From Clostridia bacterium (GTDB lineage Bacteria > Bacillota > Clostridia > TANB77 > CAG-508): DNA of 64,000 nucleotides. The position numbers and the translations under genes are program-made. The notes beneath the pieces are model-generated. The model worked only from the letters and a program-made list of their open reading frames with translations. It did no database searches and had not been told where the DNA came from. Location: NCBI GenBank assembly GCA_017469445.1, contig JAFUGK010000001.1:62001-126000 (forward strand), read 5' to 3'. Below, piece after piece: positions 1-7,658 of this stretch (positions are counted from its first letter, which is position 1; every line of letters starts with the position of its first letter).

Positions 1-534
1 TCCACCGGCTACAGGAACCATTTCGAATTCATCAATAGTAAATCCTAATTTATCATCATCTTCTATATCTCGTATAAAATCTGTCAAATCTGAATAATTT
101 CCAGTTGATGTAAACTTTAAATCATTTGCATTAGGTGTATTATCCAAACTTGAAACAAGATCCATTTTTGTTATTACATTATTTGCTGTTGCGTGATTTC
201 CCACTCTTGTCCACAATACTTCAATATTATATCTTTCACTCTGACTTGCATTTAGTATTTCTTGCTCACTACTATATACTACTAGTTCTTCATATGTTTT
301 TTTCGTACTTCTAAGATTTTTTGCTGCTGTATTTAGTTCAGATAATTTAGCTGGGTAACTTACTTCTTCTAATTGATGTACATTACTAATCTTATCATCT
401 AAATTTTTGCTTTCGTCCTTAATTTTTCCTATTCCATAAACTGAAAGCCCAGCAATTTGGTATCCATTGCTAATTGTGTTATAGCACATAACTCCCAGCA
501 GTATTATAATTACTAAAATTAATACTTTTTTCAT
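1..534 (-). CDS. PilO-like type IV pilus inner-membrane protein (partial, C-terminus outside window)
   Basis: Open frame read leftwards from an ATG at 534 and still open at base 1, so the 3' end is missing. The first 20 residues (MKKVLILVIIILLGVMCYN) form a single membrane anchor, followed by a polar coiled-coil-like stretch and an alpha/beta region, the layout of PilO-type alignment-subcomplex proteins. Its ATG overlaps the stop of the PilM-PilN fusion gene in an ATGA junction, indicating translational coupling. The PilO assignment rests mainly on position after PilN; sequence similarity within this family is always weak. Confidence 0.6.
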   Translation of the reverse strand, partial: MKKVLILVIIILLGVMCYNTISNGYQIAGLSVYGIGKIKDESKNLDDKISNVHQLEEVSYPAKLSELNTAAKNLRSTKKTYEELVVYSSEQEILNASQSERYNIEVLWTRVGNHATANNVITKMDLVSSLDNTPNANDLKFTSTGNYSDLTDFIRDIEDDDKLGFTIDEFEMVPVAGG

Positions 535-2165
535 GGCAAATCTCCTTCTATTGTAACTTTTACAATTCCGTCTTGCTTAACACCACTATCTGATTTTACA
601 TCATTTAATATTCCATCTACAGATAATTGCCCTTTGAAATATCCTAATTGTTCATATTTTTCAGATTGAGCTTTTATAACAATATGCTTATTCTGTGTAT
701 TTTTTATAGAGGTTATTTGTACACTTTTTGGAACAGTAAACATTATTCTATTTAATAAATTAGGTATACTGTTTCTTGTTTTATTCTTTTCTGTAATTTT
801 ATTACTTGTTTCTTGTAATTTTTTTATTCTTGTATCATATTCTGACGTTCTTGTTCTTATATTATTCAAATCAGAATCTGCGACTTTAATTTGTGCAGAT
901 ACATAATTGGCTGTTTCATCTGCTAAAGCCTTTTTTTCTTCTATCTGTTGCCCTATATAATATGAAAATCCCGAATATAAAATTGTTATTAATAGTATTC
1001 CTCCTGCAAGTCTTAATAAGCTCTTTTCTATTCTATCTAATGGGCCTTTAAATCCATCTAATCCACCTGCAAAAGATATTTTTTTACCTGCTAGTGATTT
1101 TAATTTACCTTTTCCAAGTGATGGTAATTCTATATTTAAATTTGGCATTGGTATTTTTTCAAATATCCCCATAGTATTAAAGTTAAGCCCTTTTATTCCT
1201 TCGCCTAGTCCTTGCATTGCTAATGCTATCGCTGAATTAACTTCAATATAATCTTTTATTCTTGTAGCTTCTTCTCCATTACTTAAGAAATATGGTCTTA
1301 ATATTTGGCATTTGGTTTTTGAAAGATTATCTTGAAAGTATAAATCTATATTATTTATAATAGCTCCAGATCCAGTTATATATACTTTAGATATTCCTAA
1401 TGCTGTTTCCCCAATAAGTTGTCTTGTTGCTTCTACTATATTAAATAGAGTTGGCATTATATCTTCTAAATATTCGCTTGTATCATTTTCTTGCAATTCC
1501 ATTGTATAAATAGTTGTATTTTTACAAATATCATATGATCGAGCATAAGAATTTTCTTTAGCATTGATATTTGCCAATATGTTTTTCATTCCATCTTCTA
1601 GTACTTGTACTTTATATACTTTTCCTTCTATTATCAATGTTATTGTTGTTTTTTCTTCTATATTTACAATTGCCAAATTTTCTTTTGAGTCTACATCTAA
1701 TAAATTTGTTAATGCAATTGGTAATGGTTCTATATTTCTAAGCATTTTTCCTTGAAGTAATTGATTCTTTTTTGCTATATCTACTCTGTTTGTTGAAATA
1801 TGAACTGCTCTAATTTTTTCCTTATCATCTTTGCTTGGTATAAGAAAATGTCTTGTTTCTATAGTATTTTGTTTTTGTCCTGTTTCTTCACACAAAAAAT
1901 CAAATTCAGTTTTTATAGTTCTCTCAATATCCTTTTTATTAAGCATTGCAAAAATTTCGAAATAATTATATTGTTCATCAGATAAATTTATGCTAATTGG
2001 CGTTTTTAGACTTGCTGTTTCTCTTACTACTTGATCTATTGTATCTTCTAGCCTTTCATATGTTTTAATTCCAAAAGATTCTATTTTTAAAGTGTCTCTT
2101 TCTTTTCTCACTTTTGCATATTTTATTAAATTACTTTCTAAATATATTCCTAAGCATTCAGCCAT
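531..2165 (-). CDS. PilM-PilN fusion protein, type IV pilus assembly
   Basis: 544-residue protein. The first about 350 residues look like PilM, the actin-like cytoplasmic ATPase of type IV pilus machines (N-terminal LGIYLESNLIKYAKV, later ITGSGAIINNIDLYF). A single membrane span at about 390-407 (ILLITILYSGFSYYIG) is followed by a coiled coil and an alpha/beta domain typical of PilN (FTVPKSVQITSI). PilM and PilN are normally separate proteins that bind through the short cytoplasmic tail of PilN, so this fusion hard-wires that contact. The start is ATG with AAAGGAG just upstream. The next gene, pilO-like, overlaps by 4 bases. The domain split is inferred from sequence pattern, not an alignment. 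Confidence 0.75.
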   Translation of the reverse strand: MAECLGIYLESNLIKYAKVRKERDTLKIESFGIKTYERLEDTIDQVVRETASLKTPISINLSDEQYNYFEIFAMLNKKDIERTIKTEFDFLCEETGQKQNTIETRHFLIPSKDDKEKIRAVHISTNRVDIAKKNQLLQGKMLRNIEPLPIALTNLLDVDSKENLAIVNIEEKTTITLIIEGKVYKVQVLEDGMKNILANINAKENSYARSYDICKNTTIYTMELQENDTSEYLEDIMPTLFNIVEATRQLIGETALGISKVYITGSGAIINNIDLYFQDNLSKTKCQILRPYFLSNGEEATRIKDYIEVNSAIALAMQGLGEGIKGLNFNTMGIFEKIPMPNLNIELPSLGKGKLKSLAGKKISFAGGLDGFKGPLDRIEKSLLRLAGGILLITILYSGFSYYIGQQIEEKKALADETANYVSAQIKVADSDLNNIRTRTSEYDTRIKKLQETSNKITEKNKTRNSIPNLLNRIMFTVPKSVQITSIKNTQNKHIVIKAQSEKYEQLGYFKGQLSVDGILNDVKSDSGVKQDGIVKVTIEGDLP

Positions 2166-2415
2166 GTTTATCTCCTTTGTAATTTATCTTTTTTATATTT
2201 TTTGCATTTTTTTCTATAAATATTGCTTGTATTTTTTGTAAAATTTTTTCTACATTTTCCCATTATCACTAGATATTAATATTTTATATTTATTATTTTA
2301 AAAGTCAATACATTTAACACACTTGTAATGTAAATGTAATGGTTTTGTAATATTTTGCATAATTCTGAAATTTTGGGGTAATCTATAATTAATAATTTTT
2401 TATTTGGAGGTTTTT

Positions 2416-2631
2416 ATGGCTACTGAAAAACATATAAAAATCACTGGAATATCAACAGTTTCATGGAAAGATGCCATTGTGCAAAGTATAAGTGAGGTTG
2501 CAAAAACCATTGATTACATCAATACAGTAAAAATATTAGAACAAACTGCAAAAGTTAATGGTAAAAAGATTGTTGAATACTATGTTACGTTAGATTTATC
2601 TTTTACTGTTGATCGTGAACGTGAAGAATAA
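2416..2631 (+). CDS. Dodecin family flavin-binding protein
   Basis: 71-residue protein matching the compact dodecin pattern: an initial beta strand (HIKITGIS), a helix (SWKDAIVQSISEVAKTI), then two strands ending in EYYVTLDLSFTV. Dodecins form hollow dodecamers that store flavin. The ATG at 2416 is chosen because TTGGAGG lies 6-12 bases upstream; the frame upstream of it contains the ribosome binding site. The stop is 12 bases before the spoVAC start, so the gene is probably co-transcribed with the spoVA genes, which is unusual and suggests a spore or germination role (inference). Confidence 0.75.
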   Translation: MATEKHIKITGISTVSWKDAIVQSISEVAKTIDYINTVKILEQTAKVNGKKIVEYYVTLDLSFTVDREREE

Positions 2632-2643
2632 GAGGTGATTTGT

Positions 2644-3114
2644 ATGAATACTAATCCATTAGATACAAATAAAAGTTATCAAGAGTATGTAAATAAGAAA
2701 TCCCCTAATTCCCCTATTTTTAAAAATTGCTTTAATGCGTTTTGGGTCGGTGGTTTAATTTGTACAATTGGCCAATTAATATCAAGTTATTGTAGTTACA
2801 GGGGATTGCCTACAGAAGAAGCAGGAACAGTCACCTCAATTGTTCTTGTATTCTTAAGTGCTTTTCTTACTTCTATCAATATTTTTAACAGAATAGGGAA
2901 ATTCGCAGGTGCAGGTTCTTTAGTTCCAATAACAGGTTTTGCAAATTCAATTGTTTCACCTGCAATGGAATACAAATCTGAAGGTTTTATTATGGGGGTT
3001 GGGGCTAAAATGTTTACTGTGGCAGGTCCTGTATTAGTGTATGGGATTTCTACTTCTATATTAGTTGGTATTTTATTCTTAATTTTTAATACTCAGGCTA
3101 TTACTTTAGTTTAA
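2644..3114 (+). CDS. spoVAC: SpoVAC, spore DPA channel membrane protein
   Basis: 156 residues with hydrophobic segments (AFWVGGLICTIGQLI, VTSIVLVFLSAFLTSI, MFTVAGPVLVYGISTSILVG) and the hallmark GAGSLVPITGFANS motif. SpoVAC is the pore-forming component that moves calcium-dipicolinate into the forespore during sporulation and out of the spore during germination. The ATG at 2644 is preferred over the in-frame GTG at 2635 because that GTG is part of the AGAGGTG ribosome binding site. The gene lies between dodecin and spoVAD on the same strand. Confidence 0.93.
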   Translation: MNTNPLDTNKSYQEYVNKKSPNSPIFKNCFNAFWVGGLICTIGQLISSYCSYRGLPTEEAGTVTSIVLVFLSAFLTSINIFNRIGKFAGAGSLVPITGFANSIVSPAMEYKSEGFIMGVGAKMFTVAGPVLVYGISTSILVGILFLIFNTQAITLV

Positions 3115-3201
3115 CTTATTTAAATTAAATATGCTTCAATATATGTAAAATAAATACTCTTAAAGTATAACATCACTAATTAACAAAGAAAGGAAAGGAA
3201 A

Positions 3202-4206
3202 ATGAAAAAAATTGGGAAACAAACAATAACTTTTGAGAATCCACCAAGTATATTAGAGACCGCCTCAATTGTTGGTCCAAAAGAAGCAAATGGCCCTCTT
3301 GCTAAATACTTTGATAAAATTTTAGAAGATGAATTTTGGGGTGAAAAGACTTGGGAAAAAGCAGAAACAAAAATTGTAAGAGAAACTTCTCATGCAGTAC
3401 TTGGAAAAGCAAATTTAGCAGCAAATCAAATAGATTATTGTTTTTCTGGTGATTTATTAAATCAATCTATTGCATCAAGTTTTGGCTTAAGAGATTCCAA
3501 TATTCCCCTATTTGGAATATTCGGAGCATGTTCAACCTTTGTAGAGGCTTTGTCTCTTGCATCAATTTTTGCCGAAAGCACTGGTTCAAATAATTTGCTA
3601 TGTTGTACTTCCAGCCATTTTTGTAGTGCAGAAAAGCAATTTAGATTTCCACTAGAACTTGGAAATCAGCGTACTCCTTCAGCTCAATGGACTGTAACAG
3701 GTTCAGGTGCTGCTATAGTAAGTAAAACTGGTAATGGTCCCTTTATTACACATATAACTCCAGGGAAAATTGTTGATATGGGTATTAAAGATGCAAGCAA
3801 TATGGGAGCAGCAATGGCCCCTGCTGCATTAGATACACTAATTACTCATTTTGAAGATACTGGAAGAAATCCAAGTTATTATGATGGAATCTTCACTGGC
3901 GATTTAGGCTATATTGGAAAAGATATTTTGATAGATTTAGCCAAGAAAAATGGTTATAATATTTCTTCTGTTTATAACGACTGTGGTGTTTTAATTTTTG
4001 ATAAAGAAAAACAAGATACACATTCTGGAGGTTCTGGATGTGCATGTATTGCTACTGTTTTTTCCGGATATATATTTAATCAGTTAAAAGCTAAAAAGCT
4101 AAAAAAGGTTTTATTAATAGCTACTGGTGCTCTTACAAATGCAACTACTGCTCAACAAGGTGAGTCTATTCCTGGTATAGCGCATGCTATCAGCATAGAA
4201 CTTTAA
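3202..4206 (+). CDS. spoVAD: SpoVAD, thiolase-fold DPA-binding protein
   Basis: 334 residues, full length for the family. The protein has the beta-ketoacyl-synthase-like fold of SpoVAD: GIFGACSTFVEALSLAS corresponds to the nucleophile region, and THSGGSGCACIATVF is the conserved C-terminal glycine-rich part. SpoVAD sits on the outer face of the spore inner membrane and binds dipicolinic acid. A strong purine-rich ribosome binding site (AAAGGAAAGGAAA) precedes the ATG. It lies between spoVAC and spoVAE, the standard order, with an 87-base gap to spoVAC. Confidence 0.95.
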   Translation: MKKIGKQTITFENPPSILETASIVGPKEANGPLAKYFDKILEDEFWGEKTWEKAETKIVRETSHAVLGKANLAANQIDYCFSGDLLNQSIASSFGLRDSNIPLFGIFGACSTFVEALSLASIFAESTGSNNLLCCTSSHFCSAEKQFRFPLELGNQRTPSAQWTVTGSGAAIVSKTGNGPFITHITPGKIVDMGIKDASNMGAAMAPAALDTLITHFEDTGRNPSYYDGIFTGDLGYIGKDILIDLAKKNGYNISSVYNDCGVLIFDKEKQDTHSGGSGCACIATVFSGYIFNQLKAKKLKKVLLIATGALTNATTAQQGESIPGIAHAISIEL

Positions 4207-4227
4207 TTTGAAAGGATGATATTAATA

Positions 4228-4615
4228 ATGGAGTTTTTTTCTCAATTAGATTATACAATGTTAATTAAAGCTTTTATAGTTGGTGGTATTATATGTATAA
4301 TAGGTCAAATATTAATAGATAAGACAAAACTGACCCCTGCAAGAATTTTAGTAATTTTCGTAACAACTGGTGTTATATTAGGTGGTCTACGGAATATATA
4401 AGTATTTAGTTGACTTTGCAGGTAGTGGTGCTACCGTTCCTTTAACTGGATTTGGAAATTTACTTGCTAAAGGTGCTATAGATGCGGTTAAAGAAAAAGG
4501 CTTGCTTGGTGCTTTTACGGGTGGAATTAAGGCTACTGCTGGTGGCATTGCCGCAGCAATTTTCTTTGGATATATTGCTTCATTAGTTTCAAAACCTAAA
4601 ATTAAGAAACAATGA
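4228..4615 (+). CDS. spoVAE: SpoVAE, interrupted by a +1 frameshift at a CGG codon (4390-4392)
   Basis: The two frames together encode a normal SpoVAE: AFIVGGIICIIGQILID up to LGG-Leu, then GIYKYLVDFAGSGATVPLTGFG to the end. The zero frame reads CTA CGG AAT ATA TAA and stops at 4401. Skipping the C at 4390 gives GGA (Gly) and restores the conserved Gly-x-Tyr-...-VDFAG region. The ATG at 4228 is chosen because GAAAGGA lies about 12 bases upstream; the in-frame ATG at 4216 overlaps that site. The lesion is identical in kind to those in ftsW, spoVD, rsmH and dprA in this window, so programmed or codon-driven frameshifting is as likely as error or decay. Confidence 0.85.
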
Positions 4616-4618
4616 GAG

Positions 4619-4687
4619 AACAGAAAAACGGAATACTCCCCAAAAGTTTTTTAAAAAAACTTTTGGGGAGTATTCCGTTTTTCTGTT
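4619..4687. terminator. Bidirectional terminator, perfect 34-bp inverted repeat
   Basis: Bases 4619-4652 are exactly complementary to 4654-4687, with one central base. The stem has the GC-rich core ACTCCCC/GGGGAGT and A/T tracts at both sides, so it should terminate both the spoVA operon (+) and the infC-rpmI-rplT operon (-), which converge here. The perfection over 34 bp is unusual for a plain terminator. Confidence 0.9.
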
Positions 4688-4693
4688 TTTCAT

Positions 4694-5044
4694 TTATGCT
4701 TTTTTTGCTACTTCACAAAGTTCGCTAAAAGCTTTTGGATCGCTTATTGCAAGTTCAGATAACATTTTTCTGTTTACAACAACATTTGCTTTCTTTAATC
4801 CAGACATTAATCTACTATAAGTAGTTCCATTTTGTCTAGCACCTGCATTTATTCTTGTAATCCATAATTTTCTAAATTCACTCTTTCTATCTTTTCTTCC
4901 AACATATGCATATCTTAAAGATTTCATAACAGCTTGGTTAGCCATTCTAAATCTTATACTTTTTGCTCCATAATATCCTTTTGCTTGTTTTAATACTTTT
5001 TTATGTCTTGCACGAGTTGTTCTCGCTGTTTTTACTCTTGCCAT
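4694..5044 (-). CDS. rplT: Ribosomal protein bL20
   Basis: 116 residues, starting [19 protein letters not shown], the canonical bL20 N-terminus, with the RNA-binding basic helix and a conserved globular C-terminal half ([19 protein letters not shown]). bL20 is an early 23S rRNA binding protein and, in Firmicutes, the autoregulator of its own operon. AGGAGGAAATATAA precedes the ATG. It is the last gene of infC-rpmI-rplT. A small repeat (5077-5155) has entered the gap to rpmI. Confidence 0.98.
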   Translation of the reverse strand: MARVKTARTTRARHKKVLKQAKGYYGAKSIRFRMANQAVMKSLRYAYVGRKDRKSEFRKLWITRINAGARQNGTTYSRLMSGLKKANVVVNRKMLSELAISDPKAFSELCEVAKKA

Positions 5045-5076
5045 TTATATTTCCTCCTTAATTTGTAATTTGTCAG

Positions 5077-5155
5077 GGGACACTTCTTTATTTATAGCCA
5101 TACCAGTTAGGGACAAGAAATGTCCCCTCCCCTTTATATTCTAGTATTGACCATC
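5077..5155. repeat. GGGGACA-family intergenic repeat, copy between rpmI and rplT
   Basis: Contains TCAGGGGACACTTCTT and, further on, GACAAGAAATGTCCCCTCC, an imperfect hairpin, followed by CTTTATATTCTAGTATTGA. The same modules recur at 50836-50935 (TATATTCTAGTGATG) and partly at 44480, 52089 and 52197. It separates two genes that are usually 20-60 bases apart. Confidence 0.6.
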
Positions 5156-5175
5156 ATATAACATTTGCTTAAACA

Positions 5176-5379
5176 TTAATTTCCATATGGTAACATTCTT
5201 TTAATTGCATTTTCGCAAGTTTTATCTGCATAAGCATCTTGAACTTTTCCTCTAGATTTTGCTCTTGATGTTTTATTTGCTAATAAATGTCTTCTATTTG
5301 CTTTTGTTCTTTTTACTTTTCCTGTTGCTGTATAAGAATATCTTTTCTTTGCAGCTTTATTTGTTTTTAATTTTGGCAT
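5176..5379 (-). CDS. rpmI: Ribosomal protein bL35
   Basis: 67 residues with the classic start MPKLKTNKAAKKRYSYTATG and the bL35 motif RRHLLANKTSRAKSRG. The start at 5379 is chosen over an upstream in-frame ATG because the protein family begins MPK and GAAAGGGG lies just before it. bL35 is a small basic large-subunit protein. It lies between infC and rplT on one transcript. Confidence 0.97.
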   Translation of the reverse strand: MPKLKTNKAAKKRYSYTATGKVKRTKANRRHLLANKTSRAKSRGKVQDAYADKTCENAIKRMLPYGN

Positions 5380-5408
5380 AATATAAACCCCTTTCCTGTT
5401 TTGCAAAA

Positions 5409-5924
5409 TTATTTTTCACTTTTTTTGTTTAGTATAACAAACATGTTCTTACCTTCTAGAAGTGGTTTTTTCTCAACAACTGCTATATCCGCAAGTTCTT
5501 CTGCAAATCTATTTAAAGTTTCTTCGCCTAATTTTACGTAATTAAGCTCTCTTCCTCTAAATCTAACTGTTATTTTTACTTTAGCACCATCTTCTATAAA
5601 TTTTCTTGCATTTCTGCATTTAAAATTAAAATCATGTTCATCAATATTTGGTGTTATTCTTAATTCTTTAAGTTCGGCTACTTTTTGTTTTTTCTTAGCC
5701 TCTTTTTCTTTTTTAGATTGTTCAAATTTGTATTTTCCATAGTTCATTATTTTACATACTGGTGGATTTCCATTTGGTGCTACTAATACTAAATCTAAAT
5801 TTTTTTCTTCTGCAATACTTAATGCCTCTTTTGATGACATTATTCCTAATTTTGTACCATTTTCATCAATTAATTGAACTTCTTTTTCTCTTATTTGTTC
5901 ATTAATCTCTAATTCTTGTTTTAT
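5409..5924 (-). CDS. infC: Translation initiation factor IF-3, likely AUA start
   Basis: About 171 residues with both IF3 domains: N-domain NEQIREKEVQLIDENG and VLVAPNGNPPVCKIMNYGKY, basic linker, C-domain ELRITPNIDEHDFNFK and VRFRGRE. IF3 binds the 30S subunit and checks the start codon. No ATG, GTG or TTG lies at a sensible distance from the strong GGAGGTG site (5931-5937). The codon 6 bases downstream is ATA (5922-5924), in frame with the conserved N-terminus. Non-AUG starts for infC are known (AUU in Escherichia coli), where IF3 represses its own initiation at non-AUG codons, so this is probably the same autoregulation with AUA. Confidence 0.95.
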   Translation of the reverse strand: MKQELEINEQIREKEVQLIDENGTKLGIMSSKEALSIAEEKNLDLVLVAPNGNPPVCKIMNYGKYKFEQSKKEKEAKKKQKVAELKELRITPNIDEHDFNFKCRNARKFIEDGAKVKITVRFRGRELNYVKLGEETLNRFAEELADIAVVEKKPLLEGKNMFVILNKKSEK

Positions 5925-5940
5925 ATAAAACACCTCCAAC

Positions 5941-5967
5941 AAAAAAATTGACTTTGAAAAAGTCAAT
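5941..5967 (-). terminator. Attenuator hairpin in the infC leader
   Basis: On the minus strand a 9-bp stem (ATTGACTTT / AAAGTCAAT, loop TTC) is followed by seven T residues, directly before the infC ribosome binding site. It is an intrinsic terminator inside the leader. With the upstream AGAAGT/ACTTCT hairpin this is consistent with the bL20-controlled leader attenuation known for Firmicutes infC operons (inference from position). Confidence 0.75.
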
Positions 5968-6057
5968 CCACCAAAATACAATTTTATATTATATTTACTA
6001 ACCTTTTCCTACTCGTAAAGGTGAGAAGTGGATAACTTCTTCTTAAATTCTTTATAT

Positions 6058-6086
6058 ATTTTACTATGTTTTTTCAAATTTGTCAA
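6058..6086 (-). promoter_or_regulatory. Promoter of infC-rpmI-rplT
   Basis: Minus strand: TTGACA at 6086-6081, 17-base spacer, TAAAAT at 6063-6058. The leader of about 125 bases runs from here to the IF3 start and holds the attenuator. The promoter lies only 11 bases past the terminator T-run of the upstream RNA gene. Confidence 0.85.
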
Positions 6087-6097
6087 TATTTTTTACA

Positions 6098-6478
6098 AAA
6101 AAAGGCGAGGGGATTACTCGCCATAATTGGCATCCCCCCCGCCGCAGCTATAATTTTTTTATTTGGAGTTCTCACTAAGTGAAACCTGAGCCATACCGAT
6201 ATCTATTCATATTTGCTCACCTTTCTGCCAGCCACTAATCCGGTGCCCATACACGGGGCCAAGGTGGCATCAGCGCTAAAATTTCTTAAAACCAACAACG
6301 ACTAAACAAATCCAGAATAATTGTTCATTTAAATTCTCCTTTGTCGCACGCGCTTTACGCCGGCCGCTGCAATTTTAGATATTCTCATATAAAGATTTTA
6401 AAACATGAATCGGTCCTGCTCTTTTCATACTTATTGTCCTCCTTTGCTGTCTTTTATTTGAGCTATATTGCCCGCTAC
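6098..6478 (-). ncRNA. Unassigned structured RNA, about 380 nt, with own promoter and terminator
   Basis: A GC-rich island within AT-rich surroundings, bounded by a near-consensus promoter (6485-6513) and a terminator (6104-6122 plus T-run 6103-6097). No long reading frame fits. It contains three ATG mini-frames each preceded by a purine-rich ribosome-binding-like sequence: 6428-6375 (MKRAGPIHVLKSLYENI), 6328-6302 (MNNYSGFV) and 6210-6175 (MNRYRYGSGFT). Near the 3' end GGGGGAT could pair with ATCCCC in the terminator loop, a possible pseudoknot. It lacks the RNase P, tmRNA (no tag or T-loop), SRP and T-box signatures I looked for. It could be one of the large Firmicutes RNA classes such as raiA or ROOL, which I cannot confirm from memory. 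Confidence 0.65.
6104..6122 (-). terminator. Terminator of the 6.1-6.5 kb RNA
   Basis: Minus strand: GGCGAG - TAATCCC - CTCGCC followed by TTTTTTT (6103-6097). The loop is complementary to an upstream GGGGGAT, so the hairpin may take part in a pseudoknot or a switch. Confidence 0.85.
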
Positions 6479-6484
6479 ATTTAT

Positions 6485-6513
6485 ATTATACTACATTTTT
6501 TCGATAAAGTCAA
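6485..6513 (-). promoter_or_regulatory. Promoter of the 6.1-6.5 kb RNA
   Basis: Minus strand: TTGACT at 6513-6508, 17-base spacer, TATAAT at 6490-6485, predicting a start near 6478. It lies 31 bases beyond the stop of the 6545-7174 gene, so the RNA is independently transcribed. Confidence 0.85.
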
Positions 6514-6544
6514 CATAATTCAGCAAATTATTGTAAACTTTTTT

Positions 6545-7174
6545 TTATCTTTCTTGTTTTATGTCAAAGCCATACGCCTTACTACTATATGTTTTATTAA
6601 ATAACTCTTCTTTAATTTCTTGTTTTTCATATTTATTACTACTTATCTCATAATCTTTGAATCTATTTGGACTATACTCTTCTTCTTTAAAATAGTCTTT
6701 TTGCTTATAAACATTAAAGAAATAATCAGTTAAGTCTAAATCTATTAATGCATTTATTCCATTTTTTAATGCATATTCTGCAACTCTTTTAACACAATCC
6801 ATAGCATGATAACCACCTACTACTAATTCTTCAATTTTACCTATTTGTTCTAATAAATGTTTTTCGCTTGGATATTTAGGGACATACTCATTTTTAATAT
6901 TTCCATTTTCATCATAAGCACTTGCTTCAGAAAAAGTAATATCTGTATATATTATTTTATCTCCCTCTATTAGTTCTATTCCATATATTTCTTTATCCGG
7001 GTACAATGCATATACAATTTCATAGCCTTTTTCTCTATATCTCTTATTTATTGTTGAATTTAAAACTGGTAACGGTCTTTTCACTTTCCATTCATCATAC
7101 AATTTATCATTGCGAAGCAGAAACATTTCCGTATATTCCTTTATTGGATATAAATATAAAAATACCTTTTTCAT
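6545..7174 (-). CDS. Hypothetical protein, 209 residues
   Basis: Not recognised. The start at 7174 (MKKVFLYLYPIKEYTEMFL) follows AAGAGGTAAAA; an upstream in-frame ATG lacks a site. No signal peptide and no membrane span are visible. The sequence is mixed alpha/beta with several Asp/Tyr-rich strands (EIYGIELIEGDKIIYTDITF) and a central GGYHAMDCVKRVAEYALKNG helix. The composition matches the neighbours, so it looks native. It lies between the rplM-rpsI terminator and the RNA gene, transcribed alone on the minus strand. Confidence 0.7.
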   Translation of the reverse strand: MKKVFLYLYPIKEYTEMFLLRNDKLYDEWKVKRPLPVLNSTINKRYREKGYEIVYALYPDKEIYGIELIEGDKIIYTDITFSEASAYDENGNIKNEYVPKYPSEKHLLEQIGKIEELVVGGYHAMDCVKRVAEYALKNGINALIDLDLTDYFFNVYKQKDYFKEEEYSPNRFKDYEISSNKYEKQEIKEELFNKTYSSKAYGFDIKQER

Positions 7175-7195
7175 TTTTACCTCTTTCAAATCAAA

Positions 7196-7222
7196 AAACT
7201 GCACACATAAGGTGTGCAGTTT
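7196..7222 (-). terminator. Terminator after rpsI
   Basis: Minus strand stem AAACTGCACAC / GTGTGCAGTTT (7222-7212 with 7206-7196), five-base loop, then TTTGA. It closes the rplM-rpsI operon. Confidence 0.85.
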
Positions 7223-7228
7223 TGGTAA

Positions 7229-7630
7229 TTATCTCTTACTAAATTGTGGAGCTTTTCTTGCTTTTTTAAGACCGTATTTTTTTCTTTCTTTCATTCTTGA
7301 ATCTCTTGTTAAGAATCCGTTTTGTTTTAAAACTGGTCTAAATTCTGCGTTTGCTGCTAGCAATGCTCTTGCTATACCATGTCTTACAGCTCCAGCTTGA
7401 CCTGTAAATCCTCCACCTTCTACAGTACAAACAACATCATATTTATCTAATGTGTTTGTTGCAACTAATGGTTGTTTTACTATAACTTTTAATATATCTG
7501 TTCCGAAATATTCATCTATAGATTTTTGATTAATTGTTATATTTCCTTTACCTGGTAATATTCTTACTCTTGCTATAGATTTTTTTCTTCTTCCTGTGCC
7601 ATTAAAAACTAATTTTTCTCCCTTTGGCAT
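7229..7630 (-). CDS. rpsI: Ribosomal protein uS9
   Basis: 133 residues with the family core [19 protein letters not shown] near the N-terminus, [19 protein letters not shown] in the middle, and the basic tail ending [12 protein letters not shown], whose terminal KR reaches the ribosomal P site. The short N-terminal extension (MPKGEKLVF) is acceptable for the family, and TGGAGGGAAAATAAA precedes the ATG. It is second in the rplM-rpsI operon. Confidence 0.98.
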   Translation of the reverse strand: MPKGEKLVFNGTGRRKKSIARVRILPGKGNITINQKSIDEYFGTDILKVIVKQPLVATNTLDKYDVVCTVEGGGFTGQAGAVRHGIARALLAANAEFRPVLKQNGFLTRDSRMKERKKYGLKKARKAPQFSKR

Positions 7631-7658
7631 TTTATTTTCCCTCCATTTTTGTTTCTAT

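Noticed and set aside
2357..2395. Possible sigma-G promoter (GCATAA ... CTATAAT) before the dodecin-spoVA genes
   Set aside because: The spacing is about 20 bases or more, too long for a sigma-G or sigma-A promoter; not supported well enough to list.
6098..6478. tmRNA, RNase P RNA, SRP RNA or T-box leader
   Set aside because: No T-loop or ALAA-type tag, no GAGGAAAGTCC-like P4 core, no SRP tetraloop helix and no T-box core sequence could be found.
6341..6604. Plus-strand frame of 87 codons over the RNA gene
   Set aside because: Low-complexity antisense frame without ribosome site, overlapping the promoter and the end of a minus-strand gene.
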